The notes under the pieces were generated by a model, which worked only from the letters and a program-made list of their open reading frames with translations, did no database searches and was not told the DNA's origin. A DNA stretch of 64,000 nucleotides. Origin: CAZJRB01 sp964547995 (GTDB lineage: Bacteria; Planctomycetota; Planctomycetia; Pirellulales; Thermoguttaceae). Below are positions 1 through 9,453 of the stretch, piece by piece. The DNA is taken from assembly GCA_964547995.1 (NCBI GenBank), contig CAZJRB010000023.1:5495-69494 (forward strand). Reading direction: 5' to 3'. The translations under genes and the position numbers were made by a program. Within the stretch, counting starts at the first letter, position 1. Each line of letters begins with the position of its first letter.

Positions 1-1652
1 GACTTGGTCAGCCGTGGAATGGATGACCGCTCGCCCATGGCGCCGCACGCCTGCGCCACGTTCGAGCGGATCACACGGTCCTTGCTTGTAAGCGCTTTGT
101 AAAGGATCGGCAGCATCGGCTTGCCGGCGTGGCCCAAGACGGCCTGGGCAAAACGCACCTGGCCCCACGAGTGCCGGTCGTCGTCGTAGGCCTTCAGCAG
201 CACCTCGGCGGCATCCGGATGCTCTCGTAGCGTGGCCCCGATCCGGGCAAGGATCTTCTGCCGCGGTTCGTAGTCGTCCGCCGTAAGCGGATACTTCATC
301 ATGAGTTCGAGCACCGCACGGTCGGCGTGAGGCGCCAGGGCGCTGTAGATCCGTTCTCTGCCGGCCTCCACTCCCACAGAGGACGCGGCACCGTAAGGAT
401 AATTGCCGTAGTGGTCGCGCTGCTTCAGCATTTCCTCGAAATGCGAAAGCGGGGCAAGGACCCCGTGATCGGCAAGACCCAGGGCAGCCACGGCGCGGAT
501 ATAGGGATCGCGGTCTCCAAGTGCAAGCCGCAACGGCTCGATCGCCGCATCGTCCTTCGCCCGGGACAAAAGCCACACGGCCGTCGCGCGGACCCGATCG
601 CAGGGATCGGCGACGCACTTGCCGACGACGGGCGTGTACTCGGCATTACCGCCCTGCACGGGCACCATGGCGGCGGCCAGGGCATTTGCCTTGACGTAGG
701 GATTCTGGTGCTTGAGGAACGTCTTCAACTCCTCGAGCGAGATCGACCGGGGAATAGACACTTTCGCCGCTTCGGCCAATTGCTTTTGCTGTAGCGACAG
801 GACGGGCTTAACCGGCTCCAGCGGAAACTGCATGCGGTTTTCCACATCGACGCCGGGCCGGACAATCACCAGCCCGTGCGTGCCGCCGATCAATCGCTTG
901 CCCGCGTGTGTCACATCGCAGAGGACGGCCCCGCCAAGGTACGGGAGCTGCTTCTTATCGTCCGGCGGCCGTGGTGCGGGAAGCACCTCGTTGCCGCTAC
1001 GGAGTTCGTCCGTCTTGGTGTCCAGGATCGAACTCGTGAAGGTGCGGACTCGGTCATCCGCACCTTTGGCTTGAATGCTGTCGTCCTGCGGGGTGTTATA
1101 GGCCCGAACGCCGTAGATCGTGCCGTAGAGGATGTGCAAGTCCGTACCGTCGGCCCGCAGGCGTTTGATCTTGTCGCACTTCAGCCCGTCGGACATGGAA
1201 AGTCGCTGAATGAGCCCCGTCTTGAGGTCCTTCACGGCCAGGCCGCCGTCCTCGTCGCCCAGTTCACACGCCATGTAGAGTTTCTCGCCGATGCGGACGC
1301 AGTCCTCGACCTTGTTGGAAGGCAGGCCGTCGGAGACGGTGATTCGCCCGGCGATCTCATAGTCGGGCAACGACAGGATCGTGACACCGCCGTTGGTGCA
1401 GATGTATGCCTTCCGATCGCGGTCGTCGAAGTAGATTCGCTTCACGTAGAAGTCCGTTAGCTCCTTTGCGCGGCTGCCGAGCTTCTTCCAGCGGAGCGTC
1501 TTGGTGTCGATCTCGAAGAGCCCACCTTCAAGGTCCTGGATGTGATGGCTCATGCCGCTGTTATCGTCGAATCCGAGGTTGTCCTCTTGCCATTCTCGGA
1601 TGATGGCCGCGCCGAGCAGTAGGCGTTCGCCCGGGAGTTCGCGCAAGCGCAA
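1..1652 (-). CDS. HEAT-repeat protein with N-terminal propeller-like region, partial
   Basis: An open minus-strand frame runs off the left edge, so the C-terminus is missing. The first half reads like beta-propeller blades (GGLFEIDTKTLRWKKL, AYICTNGGVTILSLPDYEI, GGLAVKDLKTGLI). From about 950 leftwards it becomes HEAT-like helical repeats (NPYVKANALAAAMVPV, DRVRATAVWLLSRAKDD, DPYIRAVAALGLADHG, VIRSNVAQACGAMG). The family is common in planctomycetes and probably binds proteins; no catalytic function is visible. The 5' end is uncertain. There is no signal peptide and no ribosome binding site, the first in-frame TTG is at 1652 and the first ATG at 1553, and coding-like sequence continues almost to the tRNA-Ala gene at 1693. 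The gene may be 5'-truncated. HEAT identity is fairly sure; the start is a guess. Confidence 0.7.
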   Translation of the reverse strand, partial: MRLRELPGERLLLGAAIIREWQEDNLGFDDNSGMSHHIQDLEGGLFEIDTKTLRWKKLGSRAKELTDFYVKRIYFDDRDRKAYICTNGGVTILSLPDYEIAGRITVSDGLPSNKVEDCVRIGEKLYMACELGDEDGGLAVKDLKTGLIQRLSMSDGLKCDKIKRLRADGTDLHILYGTIYGVRAYNTPQDDSIQAKGADDRVRTFTSSILDTKTDELRSGNEVLPAPRPPDDKKQLPYLGGAVLCDVTHAGKRLIGGTHGLVIVRPGVDVENRMQFPLEPVKPVLSLQQKQLAEAAKVSIPRSISLEELKTFLKHQNPYVKANALAAAMVPVQGGNAEYTPVVGKCVADPCDRVRATAVWLLSRAKDDAAIEPLRLALGDRDPYIRAVAALGLADHGVLAPLSHFEEMLKQRDHYGNYPYGAASSVGVEAGRERIYSALAPHADRAVLELMMKYPLTADDYEPRQKILARIGATLREHPDAAEVLLKAYDDDRHSWGQVRFAQAVLGHAGKPMLPILYKALTSKDRVIRSNVAQACGAMGERSSIPRLTK

Positions 1653-1692
1653 ATAGAAAAGCCACTTACGACATTCAGCCGAAAGTGGCCCT

Positions 1693-1768
<76 letters not shown>

Positions 1769-1857
1769 AATCGGCAGCCCCGATTTTGTCGGAACTGCGA
1801 CTGCGAAACATTCATTTTACGGGATGAGTGCGGTTTGTCAAAGGGGGGAAGGGGCCG

Positions 1858-3357
1858 CTACAGGCCTAAACTCTGCAAATAGGCGGCCTTTTGGGGCTCC
1901 GTACCCAACCGCTCCGTAATCTGCCGCCACCGGTCGGCCGCGTCCTGAAGGGCATCGGCGGGTGATTTTTCGCCGCGCACCGCCGCCGCGACCGCCTCGT
2001 CCAGCGCAGCCAGGTACTCCGAGCGGCCGGGGATTCTCAAGGCAAAAACCCACTGCTGCCGGCGGAACGTCTCTTGCGTCAATTCGGCATACTCCTCGGC
2101 GGGCGCGACGGAGATTGGCTTCTCGACCCACGACGGAAGGTCCTTCATCTGTGACCGCCGGAAGAGCGTCGTCGCGGGGCTGACCGAACAGACATCGGTG
2201 CCGAACTTCCTGCCCGAAAGCCAGAAAAGCAGGTGGAACGCCGTTTCGGGGTGTTGCGACTTGTCGGAGACGACTCCCAACCGCCCGGCAATTCCCAATA
2301 GCGGCACGTGCCCCACGGCATCGTCGGCCCGTGTCTCCCAGGCCTTCTTGCCGATATGGTAGACGTGCTCCGAACCGGGCAGCTCCGCAAAGCCGACTTC
2401 GATTGCGTCGGGCGCTTTGTCGATCTCGGCGGTGGTGGTGGGCCACGTCAACGCCATACCGCACCGGCCCTGCCAGAAGGCGGCCCGGGCGGTCGCGGGG
2501 TCTTGTTTCAGGGCGTCGGCGGGGCCGAGCTTGGCGACCGCCACCAATTCCTCCAGCGCCCTGACAAACGGCGGTCCCGCGATCAGCGGCTCCATCGTGT
2601 CGGTATCGAACAGGGCCGAATAGAAGTCGCGGTGCTTGGCATAAGGTGCGGCACGGGCGAGCAGCACAAGTCCGGCCCAGCCCGGAGCGAGCGGCTCGAT
2701 CGTTCCGCACCACGGTGTATCGCCGTCCGGGGCGGCGTCGCCCAGCACCTCGCGGTCGGCCAGCAGCCCGGCCAGTCTCTGGTACTCGGCCCAAGTCCCG
2801 GGCGGTTTCCGTCCGAGTTTTTCGAGCAGGTCGCGACGGTAGTAACAGACGAACACCGGCGAGCCGAACGGGATTGCCTGAATCCGATCGGCCCAGGCGA
2901 CCTCGCGAAGCTTCGGCAGCTCGAAGATACCCGACCACTTCTCGTCCGGTTCCTCCTCGTCCGATTGCTTCTCGCCCGATTGCATCAGTTCCTTCGGCAA
3001 CGGCTTGGCCAGCTTCCGCCGGGCCAGCTCTCCCAAGAGGCACGAAGGGCAGATGATGGTGTCCGTCTCGATCTGCTCGGCCCCGAGCAATTCTTCGGTG
3101 GTCATTTGCCGGACTTCAAGGTTGGAACCGGCTTGGTCGGGGCTGGAGCGGGTTTGGGTCTCCCATTCACCTCGCAACTGCTTGGCCGCGCTGGCGATGG
3201 CGGGATCGTCGACCACCAATAGCCGCAACTCCACGCCGGCCAGCGGTGTACCGCTCGAGGTGGTCTCCGATTCCGGCTCGGGACACCCGGTCAGTGTGAC
3301 GGCCAGCGCGACGACGAGCAGCGGAACCGGGCTTCGCAATTTCGGGAAAAAGGGCAT
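1858..3357 (-). CDS. extracellular solute-binding lipoprotein (ABC transporter family 1 type)
   Basis: 499 aa. The chosen ATG at 3357 gives a clean lipoprotein signal: MPFFPKLRS, a hydrophobic core, then the lipobox LTGC (Cys 25). A longer frame opens further upstream, but its extra N-terminus has no signal character. The mature part resembles family 1 extracellular solute-binding proteins (LRLLVVDDPAIASAAKQL near the N-terminus, then FELPKLREVAWADRIQAIPF, where such proteins recognise sugars or oligosaccharides). Expected location is lipid-anchored outside the cytoplasmic membrane. No permease or ATPase gene is adjacent, so the substrate cannot be inferred. The gene points away from the xylulokinase gene at 3630, with a 272-bp divergent intergenic region. 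Confidence 0.75.
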   Translation of the reverse strand: MPFFPKLRSPVPLLVVALAVTLTGCPEPESETTSSGTPLAGVELRLLVVDDPAIASAAKQLRGEWETQTRSSPDQAGSNLEVRQMTTEELLGAEQIETDTIICPSCLLGELARRKLAKPLPKELMQSGEKQSDEEEPDEKWSGIFELPKLREVAWADRIQAIPFGSPVFVCYYRRDLLEKLGRKPPGTWAEYQRLAGLLADREVLGDAAPDGDTPWCGTIEPLAPGWAGLVLLARAAPYAKHRDFYSALFDTDTMEPLIAGPPFVRALEELVAVAKLGPADALKQDPATARAAFWQGRCGMALTWPTTTAEIDKAPDAIEVGFAELPGSEHVYHIGKKAWETRADDAVGHVPLLGIAGRLGVVSDKSQHPETAFHLLFWLSGRKFGTDVCSVSPATTLFRRSQMKDLPSWVEKPISVAPAEEYAELTQETFRRQQWVFALRIPGRSEYLAALDEAVAAAVRGEKSPADALQDAADRWRQITERLGTEPQKAAYLQSLGL

Positions 3358-3629
3358 ACGATTGCCTACGTTGTACGGATGGGGAAAGTTCGGCACGGAA
3401 ATTGCCCCTCGATGATACTGTAGACGAAATAGCGGGCTACTGCAATCCACTACCTGTCGCGGAGGGAGCGGAGGAGGCGTTTGCCGGGCGGCAGTCTCGT
3501 TCGGCACTTCTCCGCCCCGCGTTGCGGGCCGGCTATTGGCTGCGACGAGTCCCGCGGGTAGAATCGGGCTTAACGCGGTTGTTGTTTCTGCCACTTGCCC
3601 ATCCAAGATCAAGATAAGGACCGACCAAA

Positions 3630-5162
3630 ATGAGCGTTTTTCTGGGAATCGACATCGGCACTTCCGGCACCAAGACCCTCGCCATGGACGAGACCGGTAA
3701 GATACTCGGCGACGCCATGGAAACCTACCCCTGCTACGTCCCCAAACCGCTCTGGAGCGAGCAGGATCCCGAGGACTGGTGGCAGGCAACCGTCAAGTCG
3801 ATCCGGCGCGTGATGAAGGCCGCCAGGCTCAAGCCGGCCGAGGTGAAGGCCATCGGGCTTTCGGGGCAGATGCACGGATCGGTCTTTCTCGACAAGAACA
3901 ACAAAGTCATCCGCCGCGCAATCCTCTGGAACGACCAGCGGACGGCCGCCGAATGCGACGAAATCACCCAGCGGGCCGGCGGGCGCAAGAAGCTGATCGG
4001 CATGGTTGCCAATCCCGCGCTGGCCGGCTTCACCGCACCGAAGATCCTCTGGCTCCGCAACCACGAACCCGGGAACTTCGACAAGACCCGAAAGGTGCTG
4101 CTGCCGAAGGACGAAATCCGCCGCCGGCTTACCGGCGAGTTCGCCACCGAAGTCAGCGACGCCAGCGGCATGTTGCTCCTGGACGTCAAGAAGCGAACGT
4201 GGTCCAAGAAGTTGCTCTCGGCCTTGGAACTCGATGCCGACCTGTTCGCCAAGTGTTACGAGTCGGAAGACGTCACCGGCAACCTGACCAAGGAGACCGC
4301 CGGGTTGCTCGGGCTGACAACCGATTGCGTCGTGGTCGGCGGGGCCGGCGACTGCGCGGCGGGGGCCGTCGGCACCGGCATCGTCCGCAAGGGTGTGCTC
4401 TCCACGTCGCTGGGCACCTCCGGCGTGGTGTTCGTCCACAGCGACGAAGTGAAGATCGATCCCCAGGGCCGCGTCCATACCTTCTGCCACGCCGTCCGAG
4501 GCAAGTGGCACATGATGGGGGTGAACCTCTCGGCCGGCGGATCGCTGCAATGGTTCCGCAACGAACTCTGCCAAGCTGACGTCGAGAAAGCCAGACGCCG
4601 GAAGAAAGAGATTTACGACATCCTCACCGCCGAAGCCAAGGGGGTCCCGACCGGCAGCCAGGGGCTCTTCTTCCTGCCCTACCTCTCCGGTGAACGGACC
4701 CCGCACGCCGACCCGGACGCCCGGGGCTGCTTCGTCGGCATCACGCACGCTCATACCCGCGGACATCTCATCCGCTCGATCATGGAAGGCGTCACCTATT
4801 CGATGCGCGACAGCTTCGCGATCTTCGATGCGTTGGGCGTGCCGGTCCGGCAGATCCGCGCCTCCGGCGGCGGCGGGCGAAGCTCCTTGTGGCGGCAGAT
4901 CCAGGCCGACTGCTTCGGACGCAAGGTGGTGACGATCAACGCCGAAGAGGGCCCGGCCTACGGCGTCGCCCTGCTGGCGGCCGTCGGCGGCCGTGCCTTC
5001 AAAAACGTCCGCGAAGCCTGCAATGCCACGATCAGCGTCGTCCAGGAAACCGCCCCGAACCGCAAGGCCAAGAAATACTACGACCGGGCGTTCCCAATCT
5101 ATCAAGACCTGTACCAGTCGCTGAAGGGTGATTTCAAGAAGATCGCGGAGTTGGAGAAGTAG
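3630..5162 (+). CDS. xylB: xylulokinase (FGGY carbohydrate kinase)
   Basis: 510 aa, normal length for xylulokinase. It phosphorylates D-xylulose to xylulose 5-phosphate with ATP, feeding the pentose phosphate pathway. The N-terminal ATPase-fold signature GIDIGTSGTKTLAMDE is at about residues 6-21, followed by the substrate-region SGQMHGSVFLD near 80 and WNDQRTAAECDE near 100. The second FGGY domain carries SLGTSGVVF near 260 and ASGGGGRSSLWRQIQADCFG near 410. The order of motifs and the SGQMHGSVF segment favour xylulokinase over glycerol or gluconate kinase. It appears to be the first gene of a plus-strand run. Substrate is inferred from motifs only. Confidence 0.9.
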   Translation: MSVFLGIDIGTSGTKTLAMDETGKILGDAMETYPCYVPKPLWSEQDPEDWWQATVKSIRRVMKAARLKPAEVKAIGLSGQMHGSVFLDKNNKVIRRAILWNDQRTAAECDEITQRAGGRKKLIGMVANPALAGFTAPKILWLRNHEPGNFDKTRKVLLPKDEIRRRLTGEFATEVSDASGMLLLDVKKRTWSKKLLSALELDADLFAKCYESEDVTGNLTKETAGLLGLTTDCVVVGGAGDCAAGAVGTGIVRKGVLSTSLGTSGVVFVHSDEVKIDPQGRVHTFCHAVRGKWHMMGVNLSAGGSLQWFRNELCQADVEKARRRKKEIYDILTAEAKGVPTGSQGLFFLPYLSGERTPHADPDARGCFVGITHAHTRGHLIRSIMEGVTYSMRDSFAIFDALGVPVRQIRASGGGGRSSLWRQIQADCFGRKVVTINAEEGPAYGVALLAAVGGRAFKNVREACNATISVVQETAPNRKAKKYYDRAFPIYQDLYQSLKGDFKKIAELEK

Positions 5163-5189
5163 CATTCGAATAGGATTTCGAGAATTCCG

Positions 5190-5450
5190 ATGCCGACGTT
5201 GCCTGTTCTATTTGCCGTTCGCTCCTCCTGGGTGGTCATTTTGCTGCTGCTCATCGGTGTCGGGTTCGTCACTTGGTTTGTCATCCGCGTCGTTAGCGAT
5301 GCAATCGCCTGGTTCAGGGACGAACTCTTTGACGAGTATCGGGATCTCAGGAAACAATCGGAGGAGGCGCGAAAGGCCCAGCGGAAGACCGGGGCTGAAA
5401 ACGAGGAGCAGACACCCGGGCCGGACGCATCTGAGGGTGATACCGTATGA
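5190..5450 (+). CDS. small single-pass membrane protein, unknown function
   Basis: 86 aa. One strong membrane segment (WVVILLLLIGVGFVTWFVI, about residues 14-32) is followed by a charged, coiled-coil-like cytoplasmic stretch (DEYRDLRKQSEEARKAQR) and an acidic tail. I do not recognise a family. It starts 27 bp after the xylulokinase stop and overlaps the following HAD phosphatase by 4 bp (ATGA), so it is very probably co-transcribed and translationally coupled with that gene. Confidence 0.65.
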   Translation: MPTLPVLFAVRSSWVVILLLLIGVGFVTWFVIRVVSDAIAWFRDELFDEYRDLRKQSEEARKAQRKTGAENEEQTPGPDASEGDTV

Positions 5451-6178
5451 AAAGGCAAGCCGTTGTCTTCGATCTCGACGGGACGCTGCTCGACACGCTC
5501 GACGACCTGGCCGATTCGGGAAACCGTGTCTTGAGCGAGCTGGGGCTTCCCACCCATCCGGTCGACGCGTACAAGTATTTCGTCGGCGACGGGATCGGCA
5601 TACTGATTCGCCGCATGTTGCCGGAGGACCGGCACGACGAGCAGACAATCGCCGAGGCAACCCGCACGTATCGCCGGGAGTACGGCCGGCGGTGGAACGC
5701 GAAAACGAAACCCTACGACGGAACGAAAACGCTGTTGGACGAATTGACCGCCCGAGGCGTCAAGAAGGCCGTCTTGTCGAACAAGCCGGACGAATTTACC
5801 CGGCGGTGCGTCGAGGAGCTTCTCGGGCGGTGGACGTTTGACGTTGTGCTGGGCCACCACGACGGCATCCCCCGCAAGCCGGATCCCGCCGGGGCTCGCG
5901 AAGTCGTCGCGAAACTGAAAATCCCGCCGGCCGAAATCGCCTATCTCGGCGACACGGCCACCGACATGCAAACGGCCGTCGCCGCCGGGATGTTCCCGGT
6001 CGGGGCGCTCTGGGGATTTCGCAAGGAAGAAGAGTTGCGGGAAGGAGGCGCCGAAGTGCTGATCCGGCATCCGACCGAATTGCTGAATATTGTCGGACCG
6101 AGAGCCGGCCCGCAACACGGGGCGGAGAAGCAAGGGGGAAGTTTGCCGGCCGATGGCCGACTGCACACAGCCGATTGA
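5447..6178 (+). CDS. gph: HAD-family phosphoglycolate phosphatase-like hydrolase
   Basis: 243 aa. HAD motif I is VFDLDGTLLDT (nucleophile and acid/base Asp at the start). Motif II falls in KKAVLSNKP (Ser/Asn-containing), the Lys of motif III in RKPDPAGAREV, and motif IV in AYLGDTATDMQTA. The C1-type cap (NRVLSELGLPTHPVDAYKYFVGDGI) is typical of phosphoglycolate phosphatase, which recycles 2-phosphoglycolate from DNA repair or oxygenation. The ATGA overlap with the upstream membrane-protein gene suggests coupling. HAD specificities vary widely, so the exact substrate is an inference; the HAD fold is certain. The C-terminal 20 or so residues (AGPQHGAEKQGGSLPADG) look like read-through into non-conserved sequence. 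Confidence 0.82.
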   Translation: MKRQAVVFDLDGTLLDTLDDLADSGNRVLSELGLPTHPVDAYKYFVGDGIGILIRRMLPEDRHDEQTIAEATRTYRREYGRRWNAKTKPYDGTKTLLDELTARGVKKAVLSNKPDEFTRRCVEELLGRWTFDVVLGHHDGIPRKPDPAGAREVVAKLKIPPAEIAYLGDTATDMQTAVAAGMFPVGALWGFRKEEELREGGAEVLIRHPTELLNIVGPRAGPQHGAEKQGGSLPADGRLHTAD

Positions 6179-6288
6179 TGCCTGCCGGCGTTGTCTGGTA
6201 TGATAGATTGCAGATGCCGGTCCCACGGGCAGCGGCCCGCGGGCTTCCTTTGTGAAAATGTTTTGCCTCTCGCTCATAGTCTCACCCT

Positions 6289-7893
6289 TTGAACACGCCG
6301 ACCGAGCAACCCGAATCCCGCCCCAACCGCCGGCTGGTCCTGCTGGAAATCGCCCTGGTTTTTGCGGTGTTTTTCATCCAGGGCGCCACGCCGGTGCCGG
6401 AGGTGAACGAACCGTCCTACCTGGGTAAAGCGATCCATTACTGGAACCCCGACCGGGCGCCGGGCGATTTTTTCCTCGAATCGGCCGACGCGCATGCGGT
6501 CTTCTACTTCACGTTCGGCTGGCTCTCGCTTTTCATGCCGCCGCCCGTGTTGGCGTGGTTCGGGCGGGTGCTCACTTGGTGGCTGCTGGCGTGGTCCTGG
6601 CGGCGGCTGAACTACGCGATCCTGCGGCGGTCCTGGTTCTCGATCCTGACGGCCGTGCTGCTGGTCGGCCTAATCGAATACTTTCACATGGCGGGCGAAT
6701 GGATCATCGGCGGAGTCGAGGCCAAGGGGTTCGCTTTCGTACTCGTGTTTCTCGGGCTGGAAGCACTGGTCCGCCACCGCTGGAATTGGATGTGGCTGCT
6801 GTTCGGGGCGGCTTCCGCGTTCCACGTGCTTGTCGGCGGCTGGTCGGTTGTCGCAGCGGCGGTGGCGTGGATCGCCGCCGGTAAAGATCGGGCGCCGCTA
6901 CGTAAGATGTGGCCGGGACTTCTCGGCGGGTTCCTCCTTTCGCTGCCCGGCCTGATTCCCGCACTCTTGCTCGACCGCGGTGTGGACGCGGTAACGGTCC
7001 GCGAGGCCTATTCGATCTATGTCTACGAGCGTTTGTGCCATCATCTATCAATCGCGCAGATCCCCCGCTATTTCGTATGGCGTTTCGTGGCGATGGTCCT
7101 GGTGTGGATGGTACTGTGCCGGCTGACTGTGCCCGACGCGGCGCTGCGGCGGCTTCGGGCGTTCGTGGCCGGGGCCCTATTGATCGCGGCCGCCGGACTG
7201 CTGGTAACTCTCTCGGCACTCTACGATCCGTCGTTCTGCGCCGCGCTGCTGCGGTTCTACTGGTACCGGCTCTCCGACGTGGCCGTGCCGTTGGGCGTTG
7301 CCGTAGAAGTGGCGGCGTTCGTCTCGCAGCGACTCCGCACACGGCCCGGACTGGCGCGAATTTCCCTGGCGGCGGCCATTCTGCTGGCAGCGGTCCATAT
7401 CGGGGGCCATGTCTCCCAGCGCGTCGTCCCTCAATTACCGCCCGCTTTCCGATCGTATGATCCGAGGTATCCCGTCGCGTTCTATGTCGAATGGCGCAAG
7501 GCGTGCGATTGGATCGCCGAATCGGGCGAAATCCCCCCCGACGCCCGGTTCATCACGCCGCGCATGACGCAAACGTTCAAGTGGTACGCCGGCCGGGCGG
7601 AAGTCGGCAACTGGAAGGAAATCCCACAAGACGCCGGCACGATCGTCCAGTGGTGGCAGCGGATGAACGACCTCCATGGAACCGGCATGCGCGATCCCTT
7701 GCTGCGATCGTCGCTGTCCCGTCACAGCCGAACGAGCCTGGAGCAACTCGGCCGGAAGTACAACGCGGACTACTTGATTACCTACGCCCGCCCGCGCCTG
7801 CCGCTACCGGTGGTCTATCCAACCAACGAAGAAGACCGGAACCACGCATTCGTCATCTATCGGCTGTCGGACGATGAACGATCAACTCCCTGA
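6289..7893 (+). CDS. large polytopic membrane protein with soluble C-terminal domain (possible DUF6798)
   Basis: 534 aa with a TTG start. A short polar N-terminus is followed by about nine to eleven hydrophobic segments to near residue 385, then a soluble domain of roughly 140 residues with TPRMTQTFKWYAGRAEVGNW and DYLITYARPRLPLP. The layout, many membrane helices with a C-terminal aromatic-rich domain, resembles GT-C-like or DUF6798 planctomycete proteins; that family call is from memory and weak. An early motif PEVNEPSYLGKA is notable because GT-C enzymes carry an acidic residue in the first loop. It overlaps the Nudix gene by 20 bp. The function is unknown; a membrane glycan transferase is possible. 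Confidence 0.6.
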   Translation: MNTPTEQPESRPNRRLVLLEIALVFAVFFIQGATPVPEVNEPSYLGKAIHYWNPDRAPGDFFLESADAHAVFYFTFGWLSLFMPPPVLAWFGRVLTWWLLAWSWRRLNYAILRRSWFSILTAVLLVGLIEYFHMAGEWIIGGVEAKGFAFVLVFLGLEALVRHRWNWMWLLFGAASAFHVLVGGWSVVAAAVAWIAAGKDRAPLRKMWPGLLGGFLLSLPGLIPALLLDRGVDAVTVREAYSIYVYERLCHHLSIAQIPRYFVWRFVAMVLVWMVLCRLTVPDAALRRLRAFVAGALLIAAAGLLVTLSALYDPSFCAALLRFYWYRLSDVAVPLGVAVEVAAFVSQRLRTRPGLARISLAAAILLAAVHIGGHVSQRVVPQLPPAFRSYDPRYPVAFYVEWRKACDWIAESGEIPPDARFITPRMTQTFKWYAGRAEVGNWKEIPQDAGTIVQWWQRMNDLHGTGMRDPLLRSSLSRHSRTSLEQLGRKYNADYLITYARPRLPLPVVYPTNEEDRNHAFVIYRLSDDERSTP

Positions 7894-8500
7894 ACTATTG
7901 AAACGGCGCCTGGCCGAGCCGCTTCCGGGCGCCGCAGTTGACGCGCGGTTCGGCGCGCGGCCGATGCCATTGCACCATTACGGTCCACACCCGGCCGACT
8001 CCCGTTTGGCAGCCGTGTTGATCCTGCTCTATCCCCACGAAGATGCGTGGCATCTGCCGCTGACGTTGCGGCCGGCGCACCTGGAGGACCATGCCGGGCA
8101 GGTCAGCTTTCCCGGCGGGGCCATCGAGCCGGGAGAGACCGACCGCGAGGCGGCGATCCGCGAGCTTCACGAAGAACTCGGGACCGAAGGGCACCCGATC
8201 GAGCCACTGGGAGCGCTTTCGCCGATCTACGTCCGGGCGAGCCGTTTTCGGATCACGCCGTGGGTGGCTGCCACACGCACGCGACCCGGCTTCCAATCCA
8301 ACCCGGCCGAGGTCGAGCAGCTTCTCGAAGTCCCCCTGCCCCACCTGCTCGATCCGGCAAACCACCAAAGCCACCGGCGCCAACACGAAGGCCGAACCCT
8401 CACCGCCACGCATTTCCAGTGGCAATCGCACCAAATCTGGGGAGCCACCTGCCTGATGCTGGGCGAACTGGTCATGGCGCTGGAGGGGATTCCCGTTTAG
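7874..8500 (+). CDS. Nudix hydrolase, CoA pyrophosphatase-like (NudL type)
   Basis: 208 aa. The Nudix box is complete: GGAIEPGETDREAAIRELHE then ELG, matching GX5EX7REUXEEXGU. Just before it lies LTLRPAHLEDHAGQVSFPGG, which fits the extra UPF0035 motif (LLTxRxxxLxxHxGxVxFPGG) that defines coenzyme A diphosphatases. The predicted reaction is hydrolysis of CoA or its oxidised forms to 3',5'-ADP and 4'-phosphopantetheine. The start lies inside the upstream membrane-protein gene (20-bp overlap), implying co-translation. Length is in the normal range. Confidence 0.85.
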   Translation: MNDQLPELLKRRLAEPLPGAAVDARFGARPMPLHHYGPHPADSRLAAVLILLYPHEDAWHLPLTLRPAHLEDHAGQVSFPGGAIEPGETDREAAIRELHEELGTEGHPIEPLGALSPIYVRASRFRITPWVAATRTRPGFQSNPAEVEQLLEVPLPHLLDPANHQSHRRQHEGRTLTATHFQWQSHQIWGATCLMLGELVMALEGIPV

Positions 8501-8514
8501 CAGATTCTTTGCTA

Positions 8515-8546
8515 CCCTAACCCTAACCCTAACCCTCAACCCTCAG
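8515..8546 (+). repeat. telomere-like CCCTAA hexamer run
   Basis: Three perfect CCCTAA units (8515-8532) are followed by two variant heptamers, CCCTCAA and CCCTCAG. The run fills most of the 52-bp gap between the Nudix and HAD genes. It is too short to be functionally telomeric and leaves little room for a conventional ribosome binding site for the gene at 8553. Confidence 0.9.
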
Positions 8547-8552
8547 TTCTCT

Positions 8553-9209
8553 ATGCCTCCCCAAGCTGTTATCTTCGACATGGACGGCCTGATGTTCGAC
8601 ACCGAGAACATCTACACGATGGTCGGTTCGGAGCTGATGCGCCGCCGCGGGGGGGAGTTCACCGATGACTTGAAAGACGAGCTGATGGGCCTGCGTCCGC
8701 AGACCACCTTCGAGACGATGATCCGCCGGTATGACCTCGACGAACGGTGGGAAGACCTCGCCCGAGAGTCGAACGCGATCTTCCTGGGCCTGCTGGACGA
8801 ACATCTGAAGCCGATGCCGGGGCTGTTCGAGTTGCTCGATGCGCTGGAAGCCGCTGGCATTCCCAAGGCAATCGCCACCGGTAGCAGCCGCGGGATGGCC
8901 GAAGAGGTGCTTGCACGGTTTGACCTGTCGCACCGATTTGCGTTCATTCTCGATTCCGAAGACGTCCGGCAGGGCAAGCCGCACCCGGAAATCTATCTGG
9001 CTGCCGCGAAGCGACTCGGCCTGTCGCCGGACCAGACGATCGTGCTCGAGGACAGCCAAAACGGCTGCCGCTCGGCGTCGGCGGCCGGCGCGTTTGCCGT
9101 GGCCGTGCCGGGCGCTCACAGCGAGACACAGGATTTCAGCAGCGCCTCGCTGGTGGTCGAGAATCTGGCCGACCACCGGTTGTACGAGGTGCTGGGTTTG
9201 AGGGAATAG
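8553..9209 (+). CDS. HAD-family hydrolase, beta-phosphoglucomutase/phosphatase-like
   Basis: 218 aa. Motif I is VIFDMDGLMFDTE, motif II is IATGSSR, the motif III Lys is in GKPHPEIYLAAAKRLG, and motif IV is VLEDSQNGCRSA. The four-helix C1 cap between motifs I and II (ELMRRRGGEFTDDLKDELMG) fits the beta-phosphoglucomutase-like subgroup of sugar phosphatases and mutases. The predicted role is a cytoplasmic phosphotransferase or phosphatase on a small phosphorylated sugar. The substrate cannot be told from sequence alone. It follows the CCCTAA tract and precedes a 244-bp non-coding gap. Confidence 0.82.
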   Translation: MPPQAVIFDMDGLMFDTENIYTMVGSELMRRRGGEFTDDLKDELMGLRPQTTFETMIRRYDLDERWEDLARESNAIFLGLLDEHLKPMPGLFELLDALEAAGIPKAIATGSSRGMAEEVLARFDLSHRFAFILDSEDVRQGKPHPEIYLAAAKRLGLSPDQTIVLEDSQNGCRSASAAGAFAVAVPGAHSETQDFSSASLVVENLADHRLYEVLGLRE

Positions 9210-9453
9210 GCGCCAGCAGTGCTATCACCCCGCGGGCAGGTTGCACGCCAAACAGGAAAACGGGGCGTTTTTTCGCACAAAAAGCGGCCCGGCCTCCGTC
9301 ATTTCCGAGCGGAAAAGCGCCCTGCCCCCCCTCTTCCGCCTGCCATGCCTTTCTCTGCTCCTTCCTATTGACCCTGCGCGGCCGAAAATGCTAGACTGCC
9401 GTGGCGATTTTTCCGCCTTCTCGCCGATTGGCGAATGGTGCAAGGACGGATAG

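Noticed and set aside
3609..5165. 518-codon open frame opposite xylulokinase, minus strand
   Set aside because: It is an exact shadow of the xylulokinase gene, whose plus-strand motifs are clear; GC-rich codons leave antisense frames open.
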